Source of the DNA: Gigantopelta aegis
Lineage: Eukaryota > Mollusca > Gastropoda > Neomphalida > Peltospiridae
DNA length: 64,000 bases
Reading direction: 5' to 3'
Assembly: GCF_016097555.1 (NCBI RefSeq)
Contig: NC_054707.1
Location: 45,344,892 to 45,408,891 of the forward strand
Below the pieces are notes generated by a model. That model was given only the letters and a program-made list of their open reading frames with translations, had not been told where the DNA came from and did no database searches. Every line of letters begins with the position of its first letter. Position 1 is the stretch's first letter. Both the position numbers and the translations under genes were made by a program. Of the stretch, positions 1 through 40,100 are shown piece by piece.

Positions 1-148
1 CTGAAGTTAGTATGTTATATATGTACACGTTACCACAACCTTTACCGCCTGGTTATTGGAATGCATGCAATGTTGACACAAATTAGATGCACCTACAATA
101 TACTCCTGCAGTTTGTATATACAGTTGAACCATAAACCTCAGTTTGCA

Positions 149-452
149 TGAATGAATGAATGAATGTTTAACGACACCCCAGCACGAAAAATACATCGGC
201 TACTGGGTGTCAAACTATGGTAATGCAAACAAATAAAGTGATTATCAACATCAATATAAAAATTCAAGATTTAAATAAAAAACACAGTGCAAAGAACTGT
301 GCAAAAAATACAAATATCACAGATAGATACTGACTTTTATTCAAAATTTCAATTGTGTCCCGAAGAAAACAAGGGGATTTGTGCTGTATTGGCCATTCTC
401 AAAAAGAATATTACACCCCTGCACCACGGTGAGGTTACAGCACGCGCAGGGG
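149..452. repeat. Dispersed repeat A, copy 1 (intron of the cyclase gene)
   Basis: Begins with four TGAA/AATG tetranucleotides followed by a GTTTAACGACACC block and ends at a CACGCGCAGGGG block. The same ordered blocks recur at 33130-33364, where a stretch of about 60 bases is missing. No coding potential is recognised. Family unknown; it could be a SINE-like or non-autonomous element. The rest of 1-778 shows nothing else I can support. Confidence 0.7.
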
Positions 453-778
453 CTTCAGTTTGCGTTCTGGTGCCAATACGAAAACAATTAACAATCGTTA
501 TTTTGTTTTCAAACACAGTATAATAACCATAGCAATGATGCAATATTTACACAAAATGCCTACAACTTCATGTATAAAAAGCATGGTTATTTTTTACATT
601 ATTTGTTTTAAATTATTTTGAAGTGTATGAAAGATGTCAAACAATCACTGTCTGATAACATACAGAAAGGAAAAGACAACTGCTGTTACAACGTGTTTTA
701 TACGACTATGCTTAAACTTGTATATTTTAATGTTATGAAATTTAAGACATTTGGCATCAGTTTATCTGACTGTTTTAG

Positions 779-27222
<26,444 letters not shown>

Positions 27223-28566
27223 AACGCGTCCCCAGACGAGCACGCCACAGTATGAGTTACACCAAGATGGACACCAACATGTAAAACGCGTCCCCAGACG
27301 AGCACGCCACAGTATGAGTTACACCAAGATGGACACCAACATGTTCGATGGGTTCGACCGAATCCCCCCTGAAATCGCTTTTTTTAATAATTTAATATAT
27401 CTGACATTATTATATTTACTCAACATAGAAATATATGCCCAATATCTCTGCAATCTATTTTGGAACCCCCCTTTTCAAAATCCTATGTATTGGAACCCCC
27501 CTTTTCAAAATCCTATGTACGCCCATGTCTTAACCGCGCAGAAAGGTACTTCTTCGTCCGGGATCTGACGTCCAAAATTTAATCTGAATGGCAAGACCGT
27601 ATTGCGTGATCAAAATCGTAACTCTGCACAACACAGAGTCAAAGGGGGGTTTAAGGCAAAGTCGTGATTGCTTCCATGATCCACTATCCGGTGCTCGTCC
27701 TTAGGAGGACCGCCACTCCCTAGGAGATACGTAAAAGGACGTTTCATCCTTCCTGCACCGCCTGTAGGAGGACTGCCTTTCCTGAGTGACTTAGTCTAGC
27801 TTAGAAAACCTAAACTTGCACAGGATAAGAGTTCACGTTCTGTTTATTCAGCGAGCTGACAGATGTTGAGTGGTGGAAACGTTTGTCACCGACTCAAAAC
27901 AATTTCCCCATGGATAGCAGTAGATATGTCTACCTCGACATATTGAAGGTTGACAAACACCTTGATTCTTTAACTGATACAGAATACATCAGTGGATATA
28001 ATTAATTATTGTCAGTCACAAATCATCAGTATTTCATAATGGACATTGAATATGAAGTATTATTAGTAGGGTAAATAATATATCAAGAAAAAATACAGTC
28101 TGTAGGTTTGATATGCACACGTACAATGCACGGGTATTATTATTTATTGTAATGGCGTTAGAGCAAAATTCTATTTGATATTTGTATGCATAAACTCAGT
28201 GAAAAAAGCTTGCCTCAAAATACTCTTCATCATTATTGAAGACAAGCAAAATGAAAACATGCAGGCTATATGATATATATACGTTTGTAGGGAATATACA
28301 CTAACTCTTTAAAACTGTATTTGTGTTTGTATTAAACGATATTATAAGAGTGTGTTACGAGATTGCATCTTTAAATATGATATACATATTGGTGTCTGAG
28401 AAAACAATACTATTAGCGTACTGTCAGTTGTTTGCAAATGTAATACAAATATTTTTCATGACATTTGCAATACAACTAGACTGTTTTCTCGAGTTTTACT
28501 CAAAAGCTACGTGGAATCGGTGTGTCTGCTTGTCTGTCTGTCTCTCTGTATCTCTGTATGTATGTG

Positions 28567-28685
<119 letters not shown>

Positions 28686-28957
28686 GTTTGTAGATGTGAA
28701 AATGACCACGTTTCACCACAGAAAAACTTAGATTAAAGCTGTGCTAAGGTGTCATTATAAAAGAATGCTTTTCTCTTCTTAGAGTACATCAAAACATGTC
28801 GAAACTAAGTTTGAGGAGTTCCGAATTGTGTTTGAACCTTAAGTAAGTTTCAGCAAAATGAAAATCAGTTGGCACACTAAATGTGTGTAAATCACATATT
28901 ACAAAAGGAGGCAGAAGGTCTAAAGGGGCTAGAAACAAACAGGATATCTCTTGGGAA

Positions 28958-29195
28958 GGAAATTTTTTATTTAACGACGCACTCAACACATTTTAGTTAC
29001 GGTTATATGACGTCAGACATATGGTTAAGGACTACACAGATATTGAGAGAGGAAACTCGCTGTCGCCATTTCATGGGCTACTCTTTTCGATTAGCAGCAA
29101 GGGATCTTTTATATGCACCATCCCATAGACAGGATAGCACATACCACGGCATTTGATGTACCAGTCGTGGGAAATCTCTTGGGAGGCGGTGCAAC
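28958..29195 (-). mobile_element. SINE family 1, minus orientation, head lost
   Basis: Reads TTTATTTAACGACGCACTC, GTTACGGTTATATGACGTC, GAGAGAGGAAACTCGCTGTC, GCAAGGGATCTTTTATATGC, in the order of the reversed SINE at 54902, but stops before the tRNA-like head. Confidence 0.8.
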
Positions 29196-29319
29196 TTTTT
29201 TTTTAAAGTCAGCCACAGTAATTCAAAGTACATGAACATTCGTCATAATTATAATACATGATCAAATTCTCAGAAACATCCAGCCAACCGTGAGATTCGG
29301 AAACATGCGCACCTGAACA

Positions 29320-29425
29320 CCAACACCCCCCCCCCCCAACACACACACACAAACACCCCCCCCCCCCCCCCCCCCCCCCCCCACCCCCCCCCCCCCCCCA
29401 CCCACCCACCCCCACACACACACAC
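29320..29425 (+). repeat. Poly-C / CA tract
   Basis: About 100 bases dominated by C runs and CACACA. Prone to sequencing and assembly length error. Confidence 0.9.
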
Positions 29426-29802
29426 CATCCGCGCACCCCAAGATACTGGTATACTGCAATGGCAGGATTGAATCTAATTAAGGCCATATTGTGAAGGTGA
29501 AAGAACAATTAATTGCTTTGATTCCGAAAAAGGAGATTAAGGTAACTTTATTGTTTGAACATGTTTAGCCTACAGCAAATCAGGACAAAGCTGATTAAAG
29601 ATAGATAATGTCATATTGTTAATTTTCGTTAAACGAAGCTGTTCTTCAACCCCATGAATATTAACTTTTCTTACACACCCGTTGGTGAGAACACCGTGTA
29701 TTATTTATGATTACACATACTTGTTAACACATATACGTGCGTTAACAATTTCAACACATACTCTGAATGGTTGCTCCTAGATGATGACCAGAGCCCCGTT
29801 CC

Positions 29803-29901
29803 ACAAAGCGATCTTAGCCCTAAGATCACCTTAAGTGCATAGCTACCTTATGCACTAAGATGATCTTAGTGCTAAGATCGCTTCGTGGTACGGGGCCCAG
29901 G
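29803..29901. repeat. 99-bp palindromic repeat (MITE-like)
   Basis: GCCCCGTTCCACAAAGCGAT at the left pairs with GATCGCTTCGTGGTACGGGGC at the right; inner arms repeat CTAAGATCA and GTGCATA. No protein is encoded. Confidence 0.85.
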
Positions 29902-30047
29902 TCACCAATGCCATCCGTCCAATAAAAAAAAACCGCAGCGCGATGGAAATCGATTAGACTGTGACGTATAGTTAACCTGACAATCATTGTGACGCTTAAG
30001 TCGCTACCAGTGCAACGGCTGTAAATAACTTTTAGTCGAAAAAGATG

Positions 30048-30446
30048 TTAAAGGGACATTCCTGAGTTTGCTGCAATTTTTAAGATGTTATCGACTAACA
30101 GAGACGTTTTAATGATTGTAATTACATATCAAATATATTTTTCTGCATAAAACATTAGTGGCTGTATATCAAACGCGTTTCTGATCGTTCTAATATTTGT
30201 ACTAGGTTAAATTTCTTTTTATTTCCTAAAATATTTTTTTTTGTCGTACGTACGAAATTATTTGTAGACAAAATCCAGTTTGTGCTTCTTAGAAATATTA
30301 AGACGACCAGAAACGCATTGAATATACAGACACTGATATTCTAAACAAGAAAATATATTTAATATGTAGGCCTAAGTTTAATCGTAAAAATATTTTATTT
30401 GTCTGAAACTTCTTACAATGCAGCAAACTCAGGAATGTCCCTTTAA
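30048..30446 (+). mobile_element. Fold-back MITE, copy 1
   Basis: Ends TTAAAGGGACATTCCTGAG and its mirror CTCAGGAATGTCCCTTTAA. The two halves are also complementary inside (GTTCTAATATTTGTA / AATATTAAGACGACC), so the whole 399 bases can fold back. Other copies are at 36096-36467 (inverted) and 40333-40702. Confidence 0.9.
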
Positions 30447-30845
30447 ATGTATTATTTTATAAAATTTAATACAGTTTTGTTTTTTAAAGTTTTTTGGGGA
30501 AAGCAAGGCAACCATGCCCACCCACCCACCCCCACCCCCGGCTACGCCACTGCAACTGTCTACAAAGAACGCAAGCTACAGACACAACTCATACACCAAG
30601 AACGCACGTGTCAACACGCAAATACAGACTTCCTGACCAAAAAGGACAATAAACTTTAGGCGTGTGTGCAGGAATTTCCGAAGGGAGGGGTCTTGACTTT
30701 GGCGAGCCAAATTTATATGGGGTGGGGTTGAGTAATGTTCCCCTGGAAAATATATAGAACAAAGGAAATTTGCTAGAGTAGGGAGGGGCTCAACCCCCCA
30801 ACCCTCCCCCTGCAGAGGCGCCTGAACTATACATAAGTTCCATAC

Positions 30846-31038
30846 GGGCCTCGATGGTATCGTGGTTAATCCATCGGACATAAGGCTGGTAGGTACAGGG
30901 TTCGCCGCCCGGTACCGGATCCCACCCGGATCGAATTTGTACGGATCATTGGATAGGTGTAAGACCACTACAGCCTCTTCTCTCTCACTAACCAATAACC
31001 GCTTACCCACTGTCCTGGAAAGATAGCCCAGATAGCTG

Positions 31039-31075
<37 letters not shown>

Positions 31076-31135
31076 TGTGCGTGCTTGCGTGTGTGTCCAG
31101 GACAGCATGCTTGAATCTTAACTGAAAATAAGTTC
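30846..31135 (+). mobile_element. SINE family 2 (tRNA-headed)
   Basis: Head with GATGGTATCGTGGTTAA, CATCGGACATAAGGCTGG, and a B-box-like GGGTTCGCCGCC. The body ends with GTCCAGGACAGCATGCTTGA, interrupted by a (GT)n tract at 31039-31075. Confidence 0.8.
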
Positions 31136-31868
31136 AAATGAAATTAAATGTCCATTAAATATATCTCCATAGATGGTGATACCCTTTCTTTTGCCAATTC
31201 AGTTTTGTTTTATGTTAATAGGCCCATACGTGCGTGTTTTTTAACAATACGACCAATTACTATGTCTTGCTGTTTAAATACATCTTGTTGTCCACCCATT
31301 ATTCCCTAATCCCTCATTAGTAGATTATATCCTGTGCCTAGGACAAAAGGGACTTTAGCAAATACCCCAGTGGTGGAAAAGTCTGGATACACTTAAGATA
31401 CAAGCGCTAGCAACAATGATTGTAATTAGGGTCCGAGGTATCTTGCACGTGAAATCGGTATCAACAGTTCGGGGCAGGAAACGTCAATAGTCGGGAGTGG
31501 TAGAACAACATTGCACTATCACAGGACATTAACACAGTAAATAACAAACACATTATAGGTAATACATTCTGATATTGGCGCATAATGAATACTTTTTGTT
31601 TTGAATGAAATTAATATTAACTTTTTTTTCGCAAATTCTCAATGTGATAAATGCTTTTGAAGTGTTAATCAACAGAGCGGTGATAAGTCAGGAGCTGACA
31701 TGTGATTGGTTATCAGGAGAATTTGACCAGAATACTACCAGATTGCACGTAATAGGTTACAGCTAAAAAAAAGTGTTAATCATTAAACAAAACAAAATCA
31801 TTTAAAAGTGCCATTATTTTGCAATTCATACTTGGAGTGTTCAGCTTCTAGTATTCGAATCAAGTGAA

Positions 31869-32020
31869 ATGATGTGGAAAAGAGATAAAAAACCAAAGAA
31901 CATGATACAAACTACCACAAATGCCCAAACTGTTGCCGGCGTGTGGGAAGAGTTTTTGCGAGAAACCAGTTTCCACGGATGCAGAAATATACGAAGTGGT
32001 CGAAGGTCTATAATTCAACG
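31869..32020 (+). CDS. Channel exon 1: cytoplasmic N-terminus with HG motif
   Basis: Start ATG at 31869, donor CG|GTAAGT. It encodes [18 protein letters not shown]; the His-Gly pair is the hallmark DEG/ENaC gating motif. Phase 2 matches exon 2, giving Arg at the junction. This exon stands 9.2 kb from the next one. Confidence 0.9.
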
Positions 32021-33876
32021 GTAAGTTTATATATTTATTATTTACATAGGCGTCGGAATATCAAAGGTGGGGAGAAGAGGCTGTACATGTTACGACCCAT
32101 TTTGTTGCCGGGAACAAAATAGTCACACCTGCCAGATCATTGTGTTGCCTTCGTACCCTTTTGTCGAAGAGCAAATTTCAGGATTAAAAGAAATGACGAG
32201 GTGTATGATCATAATTTGTTTCCATGTATTAACTCAACACACAGAGTAATAAATATACTGAACTCCACATACGTTGTTTTCGCTTCCTATTTGTTGCACG
32301 AGTTTATTTTGTGCAATAATATATAGCACGAGACCGCGTAGCGGTCGAGTAGTATGTTCTTTCACTTCAAAAGTTAGTTAGTTTTGTTTAACGACACCAT
32401 TAGAGCACATTGATTTATTAAATTTTGACATATAGTCCAGTGTTCGAGTTTAAAATTGTTGGGTAGTATCCCAGTTGGATACTAACATTTTAAAATCTGG
32501 TATCCCACCTGAGAATTTAGTATCCCACTTAAATGAAATTCATAAATAACATCATTACAAACTTGGATGACACTGTTACTTGACTTCACCAGTAAATGAC
32601 GACTTTTGTGGTTTCAGAGAAAAATAAAAACATACTATTAAAAAACCCCACCGCAAAACCCCCCAAAACAATATTATATGGTATCCTGGTGGGATACTGG
32701 GTTATTGAAGTGTGGTATCCAAAATTAAATTCTGGTCTCCCCGTTAATCTCGAACACTGTAGTCTTAGAGAGGAAATCCGCTACATTTTTTGTATTAGTA
32801 GCAAGGGATCTTTTCTGTGCACCATCCCACAGACAGGATTAGAATAAACGTTCTGAAAAGCCTTACAAGCTTCGACATAATGTACGGTGAAACATATTGT
32901 CAGGTGGGTGCAATTTATACGCACATTATGACAGCAGCTGGAGATGCACTTTAGTAAGACAAGTATTCGGTCCGAATATTCGAAATATTCAAATAGTATT
33001 TTCAAGTATTCGAATATCTGGAGTTTTTAAGTCGTACAGGGGACATGACTCTAAATGAGATAAATAATGTTCTTGAATTCTAAGATCGGTTCTGCATGCT
33101 GCCTGCCTCGTGCATTCAGTCGGGAACATAATGAATGAATGAATGAATGAATGAATGTTTAACGACACCCCAGCACGAAAAATACATCGGCTATTGGGTG
33201 TCAAACTATGGTAATGCAAACAAATAAGGTGATGATCAACATCAATATAAAAATTCAAGATTTAAATAAAAACAGTGTAAAACTTTCAATTTGTGCTGTA
33301 TTAGCCATTCTCAAAGAGAATGTTACACCCCTGCACCACGGTGAGATTACAGCACGCGCAGGGGTCGTGAACATAAAGCATGTCTCGAGTTTCAGAGCAG
33401 AGTCTTAGTAGGCTTAGTAACGCCACGTGGGTTGATAAAATTCACACAAAAAGAAGTATTTTCGATAAAACGGGTATGAGGTTCATCAACACTAACCAGT
33501 ATATCAAATCATATAAACAAAACTTAAAACAAATATCTGCGATCAACAGTACATTAGTATTTTTTAGGATATTATAAAGTTTTCTAGGGGCCAATTTTAT
33601 ACATATCGTGCCAAAATAAATACTGTATCACTAAATTGTCTACATCAAATTTAACATTGCCACTAGATACAAGTTTAACAATCCAAAAGAAAACATGCGG
33701 TGTAAACTGTGTAATGCTGATAATGGAAATGAATACCATTATTTATTCAATTTCACAAATCAAAATACTGAAAACAGAAATATATATGTAAATATCGAAT
33801 ATCAAATTAGCGAGCGAATATTCGAATATTTGGATCGAACATTTCTCTTACTAAAGTGCATCTCCAGCTGCTGTCA

Positions 33877-33936
<60 letters not shown>

Positions 33937-34099
33937 CAAACAATAATAGCAATATAAAACTTTATCAACGTCAAAAAATAAAAGAACAAGTCGACGACTA
34001 CTCCGCAATTCAGTAGTAACAAAGGACCTTTGTTGCAAACGACTGGAGCGTGAACGCGCCGGATATCATTTAGTGGTTGATTGGGGTCGCTAAGAGCTA

Positions 34100-34188
<89 letters not shown>

Positions 34189-37100
34189 AAATTACATTTT
34201 GAAAAAATATAATAATAAAACTACTACCAACAGTTCACTTATTTAATAATTACATGTTTCGGCATATTGCCTTTTTCAAATTAACAATAAGATGACGTAA
34301 CGTCATCCTGACGTCATTCTCATCCTGACGTCATTGAGACAAACAGATTTATTTTTTATACACTCTCATTTCCATTATTGTAATATTGTTTTATCAATTT
34401 GTACAGGATCTGCGTAGATACAACAGTAGTCTAAAAACTGCAGGTTAATGCATTGAAAAGTAGCCGTCAAAACAGACATTACACCACTAACTGAACATAT
34501 TGAAATTTTAAAGAACAATGTAAATAGAAAAAGGTAATAATAAGTGTATAAATGCATTTTATAGCAATTTTGTTAAATTACTATAAAGACAAGATTATTT
34601 AATTAATTATGGAACATGGAAACACAAAGTAATGTAACTGTACTACATTGGATATTTATAACGTTACTGAATGCCTAAGATGTGTTTACATGAAATATAA
34701 CGTTATCATTAAGTCCATGTGGCGTTTTGGTTCTCAGTTCGTGTATCCAAAAAGTTTCTCTAACTAGTCGATGATGTTCATCATTGCTAAATACTTGTTC
34801 AATAGGCATAAAAGAAAAGTTAGATATGGAATGATAATTCGTATTAAAGTGGGTATTAACCAACGTAGATTTACTAGGATATAAATTGATGTCGCTACGA
34901 TGTCCATTCATACGTAAAGACATCTTACCCCCTGTTTGTCCTACATATTGCATACTACATTTTGTGCAAGTGATAAGATAAATTACGTTTGAAGAAGAGC
35001 ATGTCATAGTATGTTTTATGGGATAAACGCGTCCAGTTTGACTGCTTTCAAAGTGCGTTTTTTCTTCAAGGAATTTGTAATTTTTACATTTACTTTTACC
35101 ACATTTTAATGCAGAGTGCTTTTTATTATCATCATTAGATTGTAGTTTAGAATGAACAAGCATGTCTTTAAGATTATGTGGTCTTTTAAAAGCAACAATT
35201 GGTTTACTTTGTGCTAGTATGTTGAGTTTACTTGACTGTTCGAGAATTCCCCAATATCTGTGTAATATATGGCCAATATTTGGTAGGCATGGGTTGTATG
35301 TTACGACAAAAGGTATCATTGTTTTTTGTTCAGACGTAGATGCAGGAGATTCGATATGTTTTTCTTTGGGTCCAATTGATGTTTTTTCTATAGCATTATT
35401 TACAATGACAGGAGGGTAAAGTCTATTCAAGAAGTGTTTTTTCAAACTATTTAGTTTAGTTTGTAACGTGTCACTGTTTGAAATGATTCTGGTGTACCTT
35501 TTAGCTTGACTGAAAGGAATTCCTTTTTTACATGCCTTGGGGTGAGCTGATTTGAAATGTAAATATTGGTGTGTGTGTTTGTTACTTTTGTGTGAACAGT
35601 TGATGAAAAAGACCCACTATCTGTTTTAATGACATCGACATCTAAAAATGTAACGTTATTCCTTGAATATGTGTATGTAAATTGAATGGTAGGGTGCTGT
35701 TGATTGGCAGATTCAATGAATTTATTAAGATCTTGTTCAGAATGGTCCCAAATAAAAAATATGTCATCTATATATCTAAGCCAAAGTAGCGGCGATCTAA
35801 CACATTTGCTCAGCAGAACTTTTTTCAAAACAACCCATAAATAAATTAGCATAACTTGGGGCCATTCTTGTACCCATTGCAGTGCCTTGTATTTGGATAA
35901 AGTTTTCACCATTAAATTGAAATTTATTTTATTCTAATATTGTTGCAACTAGTTTACTAATTGTTTTAATGGGTATGTTGGAGTTGTAATTATCACCAGT
36001 TAAAGTTCTTTCTATATAATTTTATCCCATTGTGTTTAAATTGAAAGGTATTTTGTTTTTGTGTAATGCACCATTATTGAAAAACCTTGCTTTATTTAAA
36101 GGGACATTTCTGAGTTTGCTGCATTGTAAGATGTTTCCGACTTATAAAATATTTCTACGATTAAACTTACATATTAAATATATTTTCTTGTTTAGAATAT
36201 CAGTGTCTGTATATTCAATGTGTTTCTGGTCGTCTTAATATTTGTAAAAAGCCTAAACTGTTTCGTACGTACAAAAAAATAATATTGTAGGAAATAAAAT
36301 AAAATTTAACCTAATGGAAATATTAGAACGATCAGAAACACGTTTAATATACAGCCACTAATATTTTATGCAGAAATATATATTTGATATGCAATTACAA
36401 TCGCTGAAAAGTCTCTGTTAGTCGATAACATCTTAAAATTGCAGTAAACTCAGGGATGTCCTTTTAAGCATCTAGTCTTGTGAACTTTTAGCTATTTTGA
36501 TTATGTACCTGGTGTTCATTGTTAACTATAGATATTTTATGTATTTACATTGTCCTTTTGTTAGATATTGTAATATTTCTGAGTGTTGTTAAATAAATCC
36601 ATCCGAATCTGAGCTTTAGAGCTGAGCAGTCAGAATCTTACATTTTCTAGCCAAAAAATCCCCCCCCCCCCCCCCCCCAAAAAAAAAAAAAAAAAAAAAC
36701 TTGAAAAAAATACAAACAACAGCAGAACAAAAATCAAAACACATGTGGACTGATCTGGTGGTTTTATCTATGATATCCCGGCGCATATTGGTTTTCGTCA
36801 TACTGTTTTAGTCTTTTTCATGATATTTATAATTCAGTATTTATTATTTAAACAAGTCAAAATATATAGCTAGATTAACTGCCAGTCACTACTCATTATG
36901 TTTTCTGATGTAACAAGCTTTTGTGGGGTTAATAAAAGTCATTTACACATTTCAAACTATACAAAAATCCGTTAGTTTGATGAGTCAGTTGTTGTTTAGT
37001 TGGTATTTGAATATTCGGTTGTCATTTTCATCGAATATTTGAACACCATTTTCAGGTCGAATATCGAACACAAATTAAAAGAGTGCATCCTGTGTATCAC

Positions 37101-40100
37101 ACTAACTGGGTTTTTGTTTTTTCTTGTCAGTCTTGTACAACGTATATAGGTGTTAATGATAATATAAAGTCATTAATGGTGACCTAAATAAAGATGTACT
37201 CTCTGTACAAAAACACGCTCTGCATGAACTCATCATGCGTAACAATCTGTCAAATGTAATAAACACCCCAACACAGTTACGGCCTATTGTGCTACATTAA
37301 TAGATCCTATTCTTATTTCTAAAACATGTGAAACCAAAGAAAGTGGGGTGGTTCAATTTAAAGAGAGTATTAGCGACCATAAAGCTACGTACGTTATATT
37401 AAATAATATTTTATCCAATAGCAAAGCATTCGAAAAGAAAGTTTGGTTGTACGATAAAGGTGATTTTGTAAAACTCAATAATTTAATACTGAAAGAACCA
37501 TGGCAAGAACTAATAAATTCCGCACAAAACGTTGATATCGCTTGCGAACATTTTGAATCTATAATTAAACAGCATATTAACAACTGTATACCTAATCAGA
37601 CAGTTACTGTTCGACCGAATGACACACCATGGTTTAACAGTAAACTCAGAAAAGAACTACGAATCAGAGATAGATTACGGAAAAAGACATTGCGGTCGAA
37701 AAGACCCACCGATGAAAGGAAATATAAAAAACAAAGGAACAAAGTAAATAATATGAAAAAATAGCTAAAGAGGAATTTGCAAATACGTTAGACAGTAAAC
37801 TGATAGAATTGTGTTCAGAAAGTAAAAATACATATTGGCAATATTTAAAATATATTTTAAATAAACATAAAAGTCAGACGGTAATTCCCCCATTAAAAGA
37901 TCCAACAACACATTTATCGGTTGCATTCAGTGATTTTGAAAAAGCGGAAACATTAAACAAATAGTTTCCTTCTATTGCTTCAGTAGATGATACAAATAAA
38001 GAACTCACTCCTTGTCAACCATGGTGTAAAGATAGATTTGAGTCATTAGTTATAAATGCAGAAGAAATATCGGATATCATAAATATACTAGCACCAACTA
38101 AGGCAATGGGTCCAGATGAGATTAGTCACAAACTTCTTAAACGTATCATCCATTCAATAAAAGTTCCTCTTCAGTTGCTTTTTAACAAGTCTTTACGTAC
38201 ATCTAAATTCCCTAACAGATGGAAGATAGCTCATGTTAAACCTCTCTTCAAAAAGGTGACACATGTTATTCTACTAACTATAGACCGATATCGTTACAAA
38301 GTTGCATTGGGAAAATATTTGAAAGAATTGTATTCAAACATTTATATCATTATTTTATATCCAATGACCTTCTATATAAATATCAGTGCGCATATCGCCC
38401 TAATCAAAGTGCTGTTCATCAATTATTAGAATTATACTCCCAAATTTGTGAATCTTTGGACAAAAAGGAACACTTCTGTGCCGTGTTCTGTGATTTGTCA
38501 AAGGCATTTGATAGAGTATGGCACAGAGGATTAATCCATAAACTTGAAAACTGTGGCATAACAGGAAATGCACTAAATTGGATTAAAGATTATATATCAA
38601 ACAGAAAGCAACGAGTCATCGTAAATGGTACTCTATCAAATTCAGGCATTTTAATGGCCGGAGTACCTCAAGGCTCAGTATTAGGACCTTTATTATTTTT
38701 AATTTATATTAATGATATTGCAGATAACCTAAACTGTGTAACGAGACTATTTGCTGACGATACCAACATAACATCTTCATCTAATGATATCTCTTCCACT
38801 GAAAAGAAGCTTAACTCAAACTTATTAAAGCTTCACAAACGGTCTCAAAAATGGCTTGTATCTTTTAATCCAGATAAAACTAGCGTTGTACATTTTACAA
38901 AAGCAATCATACAGCCAAAACCTAACATTGTATTTGGTACCAAAACATTAAACACAACAGAAACTCATAAACATTTAGGTTTAACCTTTTCAGCAAATGC
39001 CAAGTGGACAACACATATTAATAATATTTGTAAATCGGCTTCGATAATGATTTCTGTACTCAGGAAATACAAATATTTATTAAATCGACAAACATTATTG
39101 AAAATATATATAACTTTTATCCGCCCGATATTAGGATATGCATCGGAAGTATGGGATGGGTGTTCTTTAGTAGAGGAAGACAATATTGAAAAAGTACAAT
39201 TAGAAGCCACCAGATTAATCACGGGTTTGCCCAAATTTGCATCTAGAAAGTCTTTGTATTACGAAACTGGATTAGCAACACTTACTTCGAGGCGTAAATT
39301 CAAAAAGCTGTGCGCAATGTTTAAAATAATGAAATGTATGGCTCCTGATTTTATGATACACAGTATAGCACAAACAGTTGGACAAAGATCCCCTTACATG
39401 CTAAGAAATCGGAATGATATTTCTTTACCCAGTGCTAGAACTAATTTACTTCAATCTTCATTTATTCTTTCGACAATAAAACTTTGGAACAACCTACGGG
39501 CTGAAATTCGAAATTGTCAAAACATATCTTCATTTAAAAAAACAATAAAGCCCGATGTCCATGCGCCATGCTATTCATTTGGTAATAGAAGAGAAAATGT
39601 ATTACATACCAAGTTAAGACACAGGTGTGGTGATTTAAAAGCAGACTTATATCGAGTTGGTCTTAGCACCGATTCCTCGTGCAGTTGTGGGTATAATTTT
39701 GAAAACAATTATCTTTTTTTTCTGTGAATACATTTTATATGAAAGGCAAAGACGCACTCTCTGGAATTCATTGCAAAGATTTCAGCCAATAGATTTACAA
39801 CTAGTTTTGAATGGTAAAAACACTCTTAGTGAAGAAGACAATAAACAATATTTTTCATGTGCATAAGTATGTAAATGAAACAAAACGTTTCCCTTAAGTA
39901 GTAAATAAAGTATGGATCTTTAAAATTATTACTATTTATTTATTTTATTGCTATTAGTATTATTTGTGTAGCCATTATGTAATCATTGCGATGCCTTGTT
40001 TGTGTTTTGTGTTTTCTTTTATCAAACCTGCTGTCTAATTATCAAACACATAGAACATTTTATTGCGTCTCTTTTTTCTGTTTCCTTTATTCTTTCTTTT

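Noticed and set aside
34675-35445. 256-codon minus-strand frame as a host GIY-YIG nuclease gene
   Set aside because: It follows reverse transcriptase blocks on the same strand in the order of Penelope-like elements.
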